Shown piece after piece: positions 9,203 through 17,280 of a stretch of DNA of 64,000 nucleotides (positions are counted from its first letter, which is position 1; every line of letters starts with the position of its first letter). The position numbers and the translations under genes were made by a program. A model generated the notes under the pieces. It was not told the DNA's origin, searched no databases, and saw nothing but the letters and a program-made list of their open reading frames with translations. The stretch is taken from the NCBI GenBank assembly GCA_963740455.1, contig CAVUEF010000007.1, positions 434,001-498,000 on the forward strand, given 5' to 3'. Origin of the DNA: Paucibacter sp963740455. Its GTDB lineage: Bacteria > Pseudomonadota > Gammaproteobacteria > Burkholderiales > Burkholderiaceae_C.

Positions 9203-9494
9203 TCAAACCGACTCGGCTTCCAGGGCTTTCAATGCAACGTCGAGTCGCGCAGGTAGTCTTCCGGTGCTCGTTATCAGGAGCCTATTGCGCGCACGGGTAA
9301 CCGCAACGTAGAGCAACCGGCGCTCCTCCGCCTCACTCCCAGCCTTGTCTTTGAGAAGACCGCAGGCGAGCACAACACAGTCTGCCTCTTTGCCTTTCGA
9401 CGCATGGACGGTCATCACGTCCTGTGGCTTGACGCCGGCGAGCGCCAGCGCTGCCTTGACCTCGATGCGTTCGCGGTTCGTCCGCACGAGCACC
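9203..9494 (-). pseudogene. 3' fragment of the nickase-helicase gene (helicase motifs V-VI)
   Basis: This piece encodes the C-terminal end of a UvrD-like SF1 helicase: VRTNRERIEV, motif V (MTVHASKGKEAD) and motif VI (RRLLYVAVTRAR), ending at a stop at 9203. It has been cut from the rest of the gene by the IS1634-like element at 9495-11405. The 6-bp AGCACC at 9489-9494 is repeated at 11406-11411; deleting the IS and one copy joins the two fragments in frame as GALVL-VRTNRERIEV. The fragment alone cannot be a working helicase. Confidence 0.9.
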
Positions 9495-11405
9495 CCCGAG
9501 TTCGACACCAAACGCTGTAAGTGGTTGATTTGTATAGAGGTGGCCTTGTCGGCTGCCACTACAGCAAGGACATCTGGGGGTTTTGGATCGGTTTCTTGAT
9601 GCTCAGAGCGGCCAGCACGGTGGTCTGCTGGGCGTTGATGGTGGAGATGCCCGAGAGGGGTGGCGCCTGGTTGATGCGCACGCTGTGCCGCTGAATTCGC
9701 CGCAACTGCGCCAACGCCCTCTCGGGGCTCAGCTCGCTCTTGGCCAGCTTCAAACGGTGGCGCATCACGCGGTAGACGATCAGCGCCATGAAGCAAAGCA
9801 TCGCGTGCGCGCGGATGCGTTCGGGCAGGCGGTGGTAGACGGGGGCGATGTCGATCTCGGACTTCAGCACCCTGAAGCCGCGCTCGATGTCGGCCAGCGC
9901 CTTGTAGCGCTGCACCACCTCTTGCGGCGTCAAGTCGGGCACGTTGGTCACGAGCAGCAGCTTGCCGTCCATCAGCTCGGCCTGCGCCTTGGCCGCCTCA
10001 TCCACGGTATAGGTGAACAGTTCGCTCTTAAGGTCCACCTTCACAATCTTGGCCAGGTGGGCCTCGCAGACCTCGTGATACAGACGCGCCTTGGCGCCGC
10101 TGTCAGAGAGCTTGCGGCCACGTGCGGTGACGCCGGCGTCCTGACCGTCAAGCTTGCCCGCCCACGCCTGCGCCTTGTTCTTCAGCGCCGCGATGCGCTC
10201 ACTGCGCAACTGCGTCTGCTCACGAGCTCGCTCAGGGTGATGTGCCACGACCAGGCGCAGTTCGCGCCAGCGCGTCTCGTCGATGATCTCTTGCGTGGCC
10301 GCTCCAGCCTTGGCGTGAATGGCCTGCAACACGTCGGTGAACTCGCCGTAGCGCCGCCCTGGCACTGCCAGAATGAATTCCAGCGCTTGCCCACTGGGCA
10401 GCTTGATCTTGCCCAACTCGTCCATATTGTCCAGCGACAGGAGCCCGCGGTCGGCCACTACCACCAGCCGCTTGATGTGCGCGAAGCGCGCCAGCACCTT
10501 CCTGAGCGTGGGCAGCAAGGTCGGCGACTCGGCCTGGTTGCCATCGAACACCTCGTGGTAGATCGGCAGACCCTCTGCCGTCTGCACCACGCCGAGCATG
10601 AACTGGCGTGCAATCACGCCCTCCTTGGCCATGCCGTAGCGGCGCACATCGCCACCCTGCTCACTCAGGCCCGCCGCGCGAATGGTCGTCAGGTCGTAGA
10701 ACACCAACGAGAGGTCTTGATCGACCAAGGGACGCAACAGATCCGCGACCACCGCATCGACGCCGGCCTGATGGTCCATGAGTGCATCCATGGCGCGAAG
10801 CAATTGCTGGTGCGTCAGGGCGGCCGAATCCACCTCGGGAATGCTCACCGTCTCCAGCCAGCGCAGCACGCCGAGCTTGGAGTCCGCGTCACACAGGCGG
10901 TTGAAGACCATCACCCGCAGCGCATGCTCCACAGGCGTGGTGTACCGTGCCTTGCGGAACACACCGGCCAGTCTGTCAAAGCCCAATTCGCGCCAGAGTT
11001 GATCGAGCGCCCAGACGTCACCCAAGGCAAGAGCGGATTCGAACTCGACCTGAGGAGGCGTGGCAGTGGCGGCCGGCAGGCCCTTGGCACGCAGCAAGCC
11101 GCCGAGCAAAGCATCAACGCCACCGCCGGATTCATCAAGTCGGCCAATCGTGGCGACGGTGCGCTGCCGGGGTTTGCCTTCCTCGTTGCGATAAGACTCA
11201 ACGAGCTGAAGATAGCTGTGGCCGCCTGAACGAGTGAGCTTGATGAACATGCGGCAAGTGTAGCAACATGTTCAACACTTGCCAACACGCAATACAACAG
11301 ACATTGCCACTACACCAAAATTCAGGCACCAGATGCAAGTTGTTGATTTGATTGGGACCAAGCGTTCCAAATCAACGAAAAATGGGGTTTGGTGTCGAAC
11401 TCGGG
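9495..11405 (-). mobile_element. IS1634-like insertion sequence, 1911 bp
   Basis: Exact 19-bp terminal inverted repeats (CCCGAGTTCGACACCAAAC at 9495-9513, complement at 11387-11405) enclose one DDE transposase gene. A 6-bp target duplication AGCACC flanks it (9489-9494, 11406-11411). Length and single long transposase fit the IS1634 group. Precise removal restores the interrupted helicase frame, which independently supports the ends. Whether it can still move is unknown, but the transposase frame is intact. Confidence 0.9.
9559..11250 (-). CDS. IS1634-family DDE transposase
   Basis: The 563-residue product begins MFIKLTRSGGHSYLQLVESYR and has the long DDE transposase layout of the IS1634/IS4-like group: LVFYDLTTI for the first catalytic Asp, VVVADRGLLS for the second, and a C-terminal catalytic region (YKALADIERGFRVLKSEI, RVYHRLPERIRAH type) with the Glu. 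The frame is uninterrupted. It moves the surrounding 1.9-kb element by cut-and-paste. Confidence 0.92.
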   Translation of the reverse strand: MFIKLTRSGGHSYLQLVESYRNEEGKPRQRTVATIGRLDESGGGVDALLGGLLRAKGLPAATATPPQVEFESALALGDVWALDQLWRELGFDRLAGVFRKARYTTPVEHALRVMVFNRLCDADSKLGVLRWLETVSIPEVDSAALTHQQLLRAMDALMDHQAGVDAVVADLLRPLVDQDLSLVFYDLTTIRAAGLSEQGGDVRRYGMAKEGVIARQFMLGVVQTAEGLPIYHEVFDGNQAESPTLLPTLRKVLARFAHIKRLVVVADRGLLSLDNMDELGKIKLPSGQALEFILAVPGRRYGEFTDVLQAIHAKAGAATQEIIDETRWRELRLVVAHHPERAREQTQLRSERIAALKNKAQAWAGKLDGQDAGVTARGRKLSDSGAKARLYHEVCEAHLAKIVKVDLKSELFTYTVDEAAKAQAELMDGKLLLVTNVPDLTPQEVVQRYKALADIERGFRVLKSEIDIAPVYHRLPERIRAHAMLCFMALIVYRVMRHRLKLAKSELSPERALAQLRRIQRHSVRINQAPPLSGISTINAQQTTVLAALSIKKPIQNPQMSLL

Positions 11406-12181
11406 AGCACCAGCGCGCCCTCCGCCTTGGTCGCGATGCTCGCCAGCTCGTCGGCTCGCGACGTTGCGGAGCGAACCTCGACCGGCGCCCCGTCGCGCCC
11501 CGACCAAGCCTCGCCACCCACAACCGCATTGCCGAGCGCGACGATGGTCGACGTGCTGCGGCGGTTCTCCAGCATCGCCACTTCAGTGGCGGAGTCGAAC
11601 ATGTCCGGCGTCACACCCTTGAGCCCGTGGACATGCCGGAGCAGCTCGCCCATGCCTTCTGGCACGGAGCCCCGGAACTCGTAGATGGCCTGGTTGGGGT
11701 CGCCCACGACGAACAACGTCTTGGCGTGCGCCTTCGCCCATGCAATCTGGTCGGCGTTCAAGTCCTGCGCCTCGTCGACGAGCAGATGGAAGCGCTCCTG
11801 GCCCAGCTCGGCAGACTTCGCAATCATCTCGTCGAAGTGCCACGTGCCTCCGCCCAGCATGTCCAGGCCGATGCTGTGCATTGTGCCGACGCGCACGCCA
11901 TTCACGCCCTTGCTGCGAAGGCGCTGCTCCAGTTCCTGGGCGGACTCGCGGGTGTAGGTGGTGATGAGCACGTCCTTGGCCCTCACGCCGTTGTCGACGA
12001 GGAATTTGGCCCGCTCGGTGAGAACGTGCGTCTTGCCCGAGCCTGCGCTGCTGAGAACAACCGTGCTTTCGTCCAGCGGCGCGCGGATCGCGCGCCGCTG
12101 GACGTGCTCTCCCGAGACTCCCCTTGGACAATTAGGAGGAACTCCAACCGCACGATTTTCAGGCTCCGTGAACCCGGACAG
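11406..12181 (-). pseudogene. middle fragment of the nickase-helicase gene (helicase motifs I-IV)
   Basis: Read in the frame of 12172 downwards, this piece has no stop and encodes a short linker (FTEPENRAVGVPPN), a Q-motif-like QRRAIRAPLDES, Walker A (SSAGSGKT), motif Ia (TYTRESAQELEQRL), motif II (VDEAQD), motif III (VGDPNQAIYEFRG) and motif IV (ENRRSTSTI). Its upstream end is cut by the IS21-family element and its downstream end by the IS1634-like element. The frame at 12172 matches the Rep frame at 14822 after removing one 9-bp target copy, so the helicase was fused to Rep rather than a separate gene. Confidence 0.88.
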
Positions 12182-12330
12182 TGTTGGCGCCGATCGAATA
12201 TTGACCCACCCTGCCGATTGAATATTGACCCAGGGCGGGTAGCTGCTTTTTGAATTGGCAACTGTGGATAAGTGTACTCAGTGGCTGCTTTTGAACGGTC
12301 TCCTGTCCTGGCGGTTTTGAATTGGAATCA

Positions 12331-12381
12331 AGCAAGGGGGAAGGCGCGTAGGGCGTAGCCCGTAGCGGATTCCCCCTTGCT
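12331..12381 (-). terminator. hairpin after istB, likely transcription stop of istAB
   Basis: Arms AGCAAGGGGGAA (12331-12342) and TTCCCCCTTGCT (12370-12381) form a 12-bp stem, with a smaller GGGC-GTA-GCCC stem inside the loop. It starts six bases after the istB stop and has no strong T run, so termination is inferred from position and stem strength. Confidence 0.5.
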
Positions 12382-12386
12382 GCCCT

Positions 12387-13193
12387 TCAGAATGGTTCGT
12401 CCGCCGCTGCCGCGCTGAGACCCTTGCGCTTTTGCTCGCGCGCTTTGATGCGCGACTTGGCCGCCATGCTGCTGTGCTGGAAACGGTATGACTCGTTTCC
12501 TGTCTCCACGATGTGGCAGTGATGGGTCAGCCGGTCCAGCAACGCCGTCGTCATCTTGGGGTCAACAAACACGGCCGACCATTCGGAGAAGCTCAGGTTG
12601 GTGGTGATGACCACGCTCGTGTTTTCGTACAGCTTTGACAGCAGGTGGAACAGCAAGGCGCCACCCGCCTGGCTGAACGGCAAGTACCCGAGCTCATCCA
12701 AAATCACGACGTCCATGCGCATCAGCGACAGCGCAATCCGCCCCGCCTTGCCCTGCGCTTTCTCCTGTTCCAGCAGATTGACCAGGTCGACCGTGGAATA
12801 GAACCGCACGCGCTTGCCCCGAGACGCGATTCCCGACACCGCCATGGCTGTTGCCAGGTGCGTTTTGCCCGTGCCCGGCCCACCGATAAGCACCACGTTC
12901 TGTGCCGTGTCGCTGAACTCCAGCGTGGCAAGCCGCCCGACCAGGTCTTCGTCAACCTTGCTTGATGCAAAGTCAAACCCGGCCAGGTCCCGGTGCAGGG
13001 GGAACTTGGCCGCCTTCATCTGATGGCTCACTGACGCCATCGCACGGTAAGTGTGTTCGGCCTGCAGCAGATGCTCGATCAGCCACTTTGAGGACGCGAT
13101 TCCCGTGTCCCCCTGGGCCGTCAAATCCTCCCAGGCGCCCACCATGCCGCGCAGGCGCAGCTCCTTGAGTTCGGTGATGACATCACTGCGCAT
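12387..13193 (-). CDS. istB: IS21 helper ATPase IstB
   Basis: IstB is the AAA+ regulator that selects target DNA and activates the IstA transposase. The 268-residue product has Walker A (IGGPGTGKTHLA), Walker B (VVILDELGYLPF), a sensor-1 segment (VVITTNLSFSEW) and the DRLTHHCHIVETGNESYR end. The open frame extends further upstream, but the protein begins at MRSDVITELKELRLRGM, which overlaps the end of istA by about ten bases, as usual for istA-istB. Confidence 0.95.
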   Translation of the reverse strand: MRSDVITELKELRLRGMVGAWEDLTAQGDTGIASSKWLIEHLLQAEHTYRAMASVSHQMKAAKFPLHRDLAGFDFASSKVDEDLVGRLATLEFSDTAQNVVLIGGPGTGKTHLATAMAVSGIASRGKRVRFYSTVDLVNLLEQEKAQGKAGRIALSLMRMDVVILDELGYLPFSQAGGALLFHLLSKLYENTSVVITTNLSFSEWSAVFVDPKMTTALLDRLTHHCHIVETGNESYRFQHSSMAAKSRIKAREQKRKGLSAAAADEPF

Positions 13194-14715
13194 GGCTGAC
13201 CTCCACAGTGTCGCTGGCCAGATCCATCGCACCGCGCAGGCTGTCGTAGCGGCTGGTGTTGGCCAGCGGCACCTCCTTGAGTTGCAGGGTGGTTTCCACC
13301 GATTGCGGCGTTGGCGTGGCGTTGAGCCGGGCCAGTACATTGAGAACGTGTTCGGCGCTGAGCGCGCCGGATTCGATGACCAATTCAACGGCCACCAGCA
13401 CGGCGTCCAGCCCCGCCGTGGGCACGGCGGCGAGCACCTGCGCCATGACCCTGTCTCCGCCCGCGTGGCGCAGCAGGCCCTGCCTCAATCGCTGCAGCGG
13501 CGCCGGCATGTCGGCAAAGGGCGCGCCGTTGCGCAGGGCCCCAGGCTTGCGCTGGACCAGGTCGATGTAGTGCTGCCAGTCGTAGCCGATGCGGCCACGA
13601 CAGATGAGCCGCTCATGGCTGGCGACGACGGCGTCATTGGCCACGATGCTGACCCGATCCGGATACAGCCGGGTGCTGACCTTGTGGCCCGCCAGTTCAC
13701 ACGGCACCGAGTAACGGTTGCGTGCCACCGTGACCAGACAAGTGCTGCTGACGCGTGCCGGGTTCTCGACATAGCCGTCGAACGCAGTGGGCATGGGCAT
13801 CAGCTCGGCGCGCTCTTGCTCCAGCATTTCCAGCACACTGAATTCTCGGAACTCCGGGTGACGCAACTCGCTCCACAGGGCGCGACAACGCTCGCCCAGC
13901 CAGGCGTTGAGCTCGGCAAACGATCCCCACTGGATCTTCTGCGCATCCAGCCAGATACGCCGACGGCTGTCCTGCACGTTCTTCTCCACCACCCCCTTCT
14001 CCCAGCCCGAGGCGACGTTGCAAAAGTCAGCGTCAAACAGGTAGTGCGCGCACATCACCGCAAAGCGCGCATTGACCACGCGGCCCTTGCCCTTCTTGAC
14101 CTTGTCCACGGCCGTTTTCATGTTGTCGTAGATGCCCCGACGCGCGACCCCGCCCAGCGCAGCAAACGACCGGGTGTGCGCATCGAACAGCATTTCGTGC
14201 CCCTGTCCAGGGTAGGCCACCAGCCAGAAGGCACGGCTCGCGCACAGCTTCATGTGCGAAACCTGCAGCTTGTAGTAGATGCCGCCGACCACCAAACCTT
14301 CATCGCTCCAGTCGAATTGAAACGCCTCACCGTGCTCAAACGTCAAGGGAACAAAGGCATGCGGCGTCTTGCCCTCGTTCACCCGCCACTCGCGGATGAA
14401 GTCGGTGACGCGGCTGTAGCAGCCGGTGTAGCCGTCGGCCTTGATCTGCGCAAACAAGGCTTTGGCCGTGCGTCGGTTTTGCTTGTTGCGATGGGCATCG
14501 GCCTTGAGTGCCAGAACCAGCGCCGCATTAAACACGCTCAGCTTGCGCGTGCCGGGGGTACGCTGGTAGGTCGGCACCGCCGCCTCATCCGGCTCCCTGA
14601 GCCACCTCCTCAACGTGTTACGCGACAAGCCGGTCTGCTTGGCAATGGCATGCAGCGACATCTTGTCGCGCAGGTACATTCGTCTTATTTTTCCCAACAT
14701 TTCCATGGTGATCAC
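13183..14715 (-). CDS. istA: IS21 transposase IstA
   Basis: IstA is the DDE transposase of the IS21 family. The 510-residue product starts at a GTG with AGGAG eight bases upstream, has an N-terminal helix-turn-helix (SLHAIAKQTGLSRNTLRRWL), a retroviral-integrase-like core beginning FEHGEAFQFDWSDEG with the first catalytic Asp and containing RRGIYDNMKTAVDKV with the second, followed by the acidic residue region WEKGVVEKNVQ, and a C-terminal beta domain (NRYSVPCELAGHKVSTRLYPD). The frame is intact, so the element may be active. Confidence 0.95.
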   Translation of the reverse strand: MITMEMLGKIRRMYLRDKMSLHAIAKQTGLSRNTLRRWLREPDEAAVPTYQRTPGTRKLSVFNAALVLALKADAHRNKQNRRTAKALFAQIKADGYTGCYSRVTDFIREWRVNEGKTPHAFVPLTFEHGEAFQFDWSDEGLVVGGIYYKLQVSHMKLCASRAFWLVAYPGQGHEMLFDAHTRSFAALGGVARRGIYDNMKTAVDKVKKGKGRVVNARFAVMCAHYLFDADFCNVASGWEKGVVEKNVQDSRRRIWLDAQKIQWGSFAELNAWLGERCRALWSELRHPEFREFSVLEMLEQERAELMPMPTAFDGYVENPARVSSTCLVTVARNRYSVPCELAGHKVSTRLYPDRVSIVANDAVVASHERLICRGRIGYDWQHYIDLVQRKPGALRNGAPFADMPAPLQRLRQGLLRHAGGDRVMAQVLAAVPTAGLDAVLVAVELVIESGALSAEHVLNVLARLNATPTPQSVETTLQLKEVPLANTSRYDSLRGAMDLASDTVEVSHAQ

Positions 14716-14764
14716 CTTTGTTGCTCCTGCCTAAAAATAAGGCAGAGCCAGTAAAACACCTGGG

Positions 14765-16324
14765 TCAATTTTGGATCGGCATAACCTCTATAAGTGGGTC
14801 AGTTTTCGGTCGGCGCCAACACCCGGACAGTCCTTCCGCTTCGGCCTGCGTCAGGATTTCCCACTCGCGGAAGCGAGTTGCGACCGAGTCCAGAAGTTGG
14901 GACTCGACGACGACGCGCGACCGCATCTGCGGACGGCCATGCTTCGTCGTCTTGCCGGTCGGCACCTTGCGCTTCTCGCGCGTGAACTCCATGAGCTGCA
15001 CGCCCTTCGGACGCTTCGACGGCTCGCCATAGCGGTTAAGGCGCTCGTCCATCCAGAGGCGCAGGCCCAGGTAGCGCTCGGGCTTCGCCGAGACGTTGAC
15101 GCCCCCGAGCGTGCGGATGAAGTCGCCGGCCTTGCCCGCCTTCGCCAACTCCGCCAGTTCGACGAGCTTCGGGTGAGTCGGCTTCGCGACCTCTTCATCG
15201 ACGCGGCGCAGCTCATCCCACCCCGACAGGGCTCCCTCAGGAAGCCCGTAGAAGCGCCAGCCGCGAATGCCTTGCGCGTTCCGGTGGGCAAGCACAGCCG
15301 TCGCGGATGCATGCTCGTCGTCGTCGTCGACCGCGAGCTTCTTGCCCGAGTTCTTCGAGATGTACTTCGACATGTAGGAGGCGAACGCGGCCGCCCCCGC
15401 ATCGCCGACGGTGATGGTGACGCGGCCGGGCGCATCAACGCTGGAGGACGTGCCCTTCTTCGCGAGCACGTCATCGAGCGTCGCGTAGACGACGGCGCTC
15501 TTGACCTTCGAGCCGCGAATGACCTTCAGCGGGCCCGGGAACTGGCGCGCGTAGCCTTCAAGGTAGGCCCAGAAGTCGGCGGCTGCCGCATAGAAGATGC
15601 CCTCGTGCAGATGCGGCGTCTCATCCTGCTGCGGCTCCTCGCTGCCGATGCCAATTTTTCGGATGCCGGCCTTCGCCAGGCCGGCGCCGATGCAATTGAT
15701 GCCGCCCATCAGCTCATCAAAGCCCGCCTTGACGGTCGCACCCGACCACGTGTTCCGTCCGTTCGCGGGGTTGGCATGAAAGGCGCCAGGAAGGGTGACC
15801 GTCGCCATGAACCACTGCAGGTCATGGTCGACCGTCGCGACCTCCTGTAGGCCCTTGATGAAGGTATAGGTCTTCGCCCAGAGCTTCTCGGGCGTGTTCA
15901 TGACCATCGCCAGCGACACGGCTTCTCCGCGCGAGCCCTTGTCCATGATGACGCAGGACTTCGCCCACACAGCCTGACGCTTGCGGTCGTCCCGAAACCA
16001 GGCGGCGTTGGGCTTGCTGACGTACTTCGGGCCCGTGGAGCCGCCCACGGCCTTGGCGTGCTGCGCGTGCACGGACTTCGCCCGCTTCAACGCCAGCCCG
16101 CCCTTGCGGCGCCAGAACTTCGGGTCGCAGGCGCGCGCGAGCGCTGCCTCTTCGGTCTTGCCGTTCGGGAAGATGTCACTGAACACATCGTCCGTGACGA
16201 CAGCGCGAGCGTCAACGCAGCGCTCGGCCATCCGAAGCGACCATTGATAGAGGTCATCATGCGTCCAGGCAAGACGACCGGAGAGGGCCGCTTCGAACGC
16301 AGCGGGGTCATGGGCAGTTCCCAT
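14765..16324 (-). CDS. phage gpA-type HUH replication nickase, C-terminal helicase lost to IS21
   Basis: This resembles the replication endonucleases of phage P2 (gpA) and phiX174, which nick one DNA strand and start rolling-circle replication. The HUH motif is TPHLHEGIF (His238, His240), and the two-tyrosine motif is SYMSKYISKN (Tyr317, Tyr321, spaced YxxxY). An upstream segment, FMATVTLPGAFH, matches the first conserved strand of the family. Codons 1-501 are native; the last 18 residues (CWRRPKTDPLIEVMPIQN) are read from the IS21 end. The nickase domain is therefore complete and may still act. The original protein continued into an SF1 helicase. No nick site can be assigned. Confidence 0.88.
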   Translation of the reverse strand: MGTAHDPAAFEAALSGRLAWTHDDLYQWSLRMAERCVDARAVVTDDVFSDIFPNGKTEEAALARACDPKFWRRKGGLALKRAKSVHAQHAKAVGGSTGPKYVSKPNAAWFRDDRKRQAVWAKSCVIMDKGSRGEAVSLAMVMNTPEKLWAKTYTFIKGLQEVATVDHDLQWFMATVTLPGAFHANPANGRNTWSGATVKAGFDELMGGINCIGAGLAKAGIRKIGIGSEEPQQDETPHLHEGIFYAAAADFWAYLEGYARQFPGPLKVIRGSKVKSAVVYATLDDVLAKKGTSSSVDAPGRVTITVGDAGAAAFASYMSKYISKNSGKKLAVDDDDEHASATAVLAHRNAQGIRGWRFYGLPEGALSGWDELRRVDEEVAKPTHPKLVELAELAKAGKAGDFIRTLGGVNVSAKPERYLGLRLWMDERLNRYGEPSKRPKGVQLMEFTREKRKVPTGKTTKHGRPQMRSRVVVESQLLDSVATRFREWEILTQAEAEGLSGCWRRPKTDPLIEVMPIQN

Positions 16325-16352
16325 CGAGGCACCTGTGTGTGGAGGTGCCTCG
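16325..16352 (-). promoter_or_regulatory. hairpin covering the ribosome site of the nickase gene
   Basis: A 9-bp inverted repeat (CGAGGCACC/GGTGCCTCG, 16325-16352) ends directly at the nickase start codon. On the minus-strand message the AGGTG that would serve as ribosome site sits in the 3' arm, so the hairpin could limit translation of the replication protein. Confidence 0.5.
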
Positions 16353-16366
16353 TCTAGGAACAGCGA

Positions 16367-16399
16367 GTTATATCGGCGCGGGGCTGACCGTTTAAACGG
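16367..16399 (-). promoter_or_regulatory. candidate promoter of the nickase gene with overlapping palindrome
   Basis: On the minus strand, TTTAAA (16391-16396) and TATAAC (16367-16372) are 18 bases apart and could be -35 and -10 boxes. The palindrome CCGTTTAAACGG (16388-16399) covers the -35, a typical position for a repressor operator. No repressor can be assigned; the adjacent winged-helix protein is a candidate. Confidence 0.4.
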
Positions 16400-16411
16400 C
16401 CTTCGCTACAC

Positions 16412-16472
16412 GTTCAGAGCCAACCGTGTGTGGAGGGCTCTGAACCCCCGCGCCGATCGGCGCGGGGGTTCA
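16412..16472. other. overlapping hairpins including a perfect 32-bp palindrome
   Basis: GTTCAGAGCC (16412-16421) pairs with GGCTCTGAAC (16436-16445), and the end of that arm is also the start of a perfect 32-bp GC-rich palindrome (16441-16472). The two structures exclude each other. It lies between the winged-helix stop and the nickase promoter, so it could be a terminator/antiterminator pair, or part of a replication origin. No T run follows the palindrome on the minus strand. Confidence 0.55.
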
Positions 16473-16482
16473 TCCTTCAGCG

Positions 16483-17280
16483 CTATTCCGGTTGCCCGTT
16501 CGAAACGCCGTCGAAGAGCAGGTCGTACCAGAGGTTCATCTCGGAGAACTCGCCCGGTGCAAGGCTCGGCGAGACAGGCAGCAGCGCCAGTTCGACGGCG
16601 CTCAGGTGCAGGTCACGGGAGTAGCCCTTGCGGTACGACTCGATGAAGGTCTGCACGATGGAACGCAGCGCGTCCTTGTTCGTCGACACGACGGCGACGC
16701 GGAACAGGTGACGCCCTCCAGCAAGCGGCGTCAACTGGTCAGGGTTGCCAAGTCCCTGCTCGACATGCTGTGCGATGGCTTCGCGACGAGCGCGGTTCTT
16801 CCACGCGTTCTCGACTTCGACCCAGACCAGCCCGCATTCGGTCTCGACTGCGCCATCAGCAGCCTTTCCGTTGACGATGGCCCATGGCGCGCGGCCGGTC
16901 TGTATCTCATGCTCCGTCCACACATCGAAACCCTCGGCCAGCTTACGTATGAGATACCAGCTCGAGCATGCGCGATGCACGGCATTCGCCAGCTTCAAGG
17001 TCTTGCCGCTCTGCGCCTCGATGCCAAGCTCGTCCCGCAGTCGCTTCGCCCCGGCGGCGGCCAGCGTATAAACCTCCGCCGCTCCGTCTGGAACTCGGCG
17101 ACGCAACACGAACTGGTCATCGACCAGACGTTTCAGGGCGCGACGGGCCATGCTCTCGCCCTGACTCGCGTCGGGCCAGCAAAGGCTGCTCACCATCCGC
17201 GTCGTGAGCCAGCCGAAGCGATGGAGAAACTGGAGGACGGCAAGCGCGTTGCGCTCGCCCGTGATGCGTTTGTCGGTCAT
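16483..17280 (-). CDS. winged-helix protein, replication-relaxation-like
   Basis: The product begins MTDKRITGERNALAVLQFLH with GGAAG seven bases upstream (about 265 residues); a longer frame from 17358 starts with unlikely sequence. Residues about 10-85 look like a winged helix (TTRMVSSLCWPDASQGESMARRALKRL, then VYTLAAAGAKRL), the pattern of replication-relaxation family proteins found beside replication genes of plasmids and integrative elements. The C-terminal half (WTEHEIQTG, VWVEVENAWKNRARREAI) resembles a nuclease-like or adaptor fold. Position directly before the nickase suggests a role in replication start or its control. The family call is moderate; the function is inferred. Confidence 0.6.
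   Translation of the reverse strand: MTDKRITGERNALAVLQFLHRFGWLTTRMVSSLCWPDASQGESMARRALKRLVDDQFVLRRRVPDGAAEVYTLAAAGAKRLRDELGIEAQSGKTLKLANAVHRACSSWYLIRKLAEGFDVWTEHEIQTGRAPWAIVNGKAADGAVETECGLVWVEVENAWKNRARREAIAQHVEQGLGNPDQLTPLAGGRHLFRVAVVSTNKDALRSIVQTFIESYRKGYSRDLHLSAVELALLPVSPSLAPGEFSEMNLWYDLLFDGVSNGQPE

Larger units (their letters stand above)
12182..14821 (-). mobile_element. IS21-family insertion sequence, about 2640 bp
   Basis: The element has TGTTGGCGCCGA at its left end and the exact complement at its right end. Near each end lie related subterminal repeats (GAATATTGACCCA twice on the left; TGGGTCAATTTTGGATCGG and TGGGTCAGTTTTCGGTCGG on the right), as usual in IS21. CCCGGACAG lies on both sides (12173-12181, 14822-14830) as the target duplication; because C is both the first base of the repeat and an end base, the true size may be 8 or 9 bp. 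It carries istA and istB and interrupts the replication gene after codon 501. Confidence 0.92.

Noticed and set aside
9554..11314. TGCCACTACA direct repeat (9554-9563, 11305-11314) as IS target duplication
   Set aside because: The sequences inside these points are not inverted repeats. The exact 19-bp inverted repeats with AGCACC duplication lie outside and restore the helicase frame exactly.
11372..12131. Free-standing helicase gene starting at GTG 11986
   Set aside because: Such a start would omit Walker A, which lies in the same open frame just upstream; the frame continues back to the IS21 junction and matches the Rep frame.
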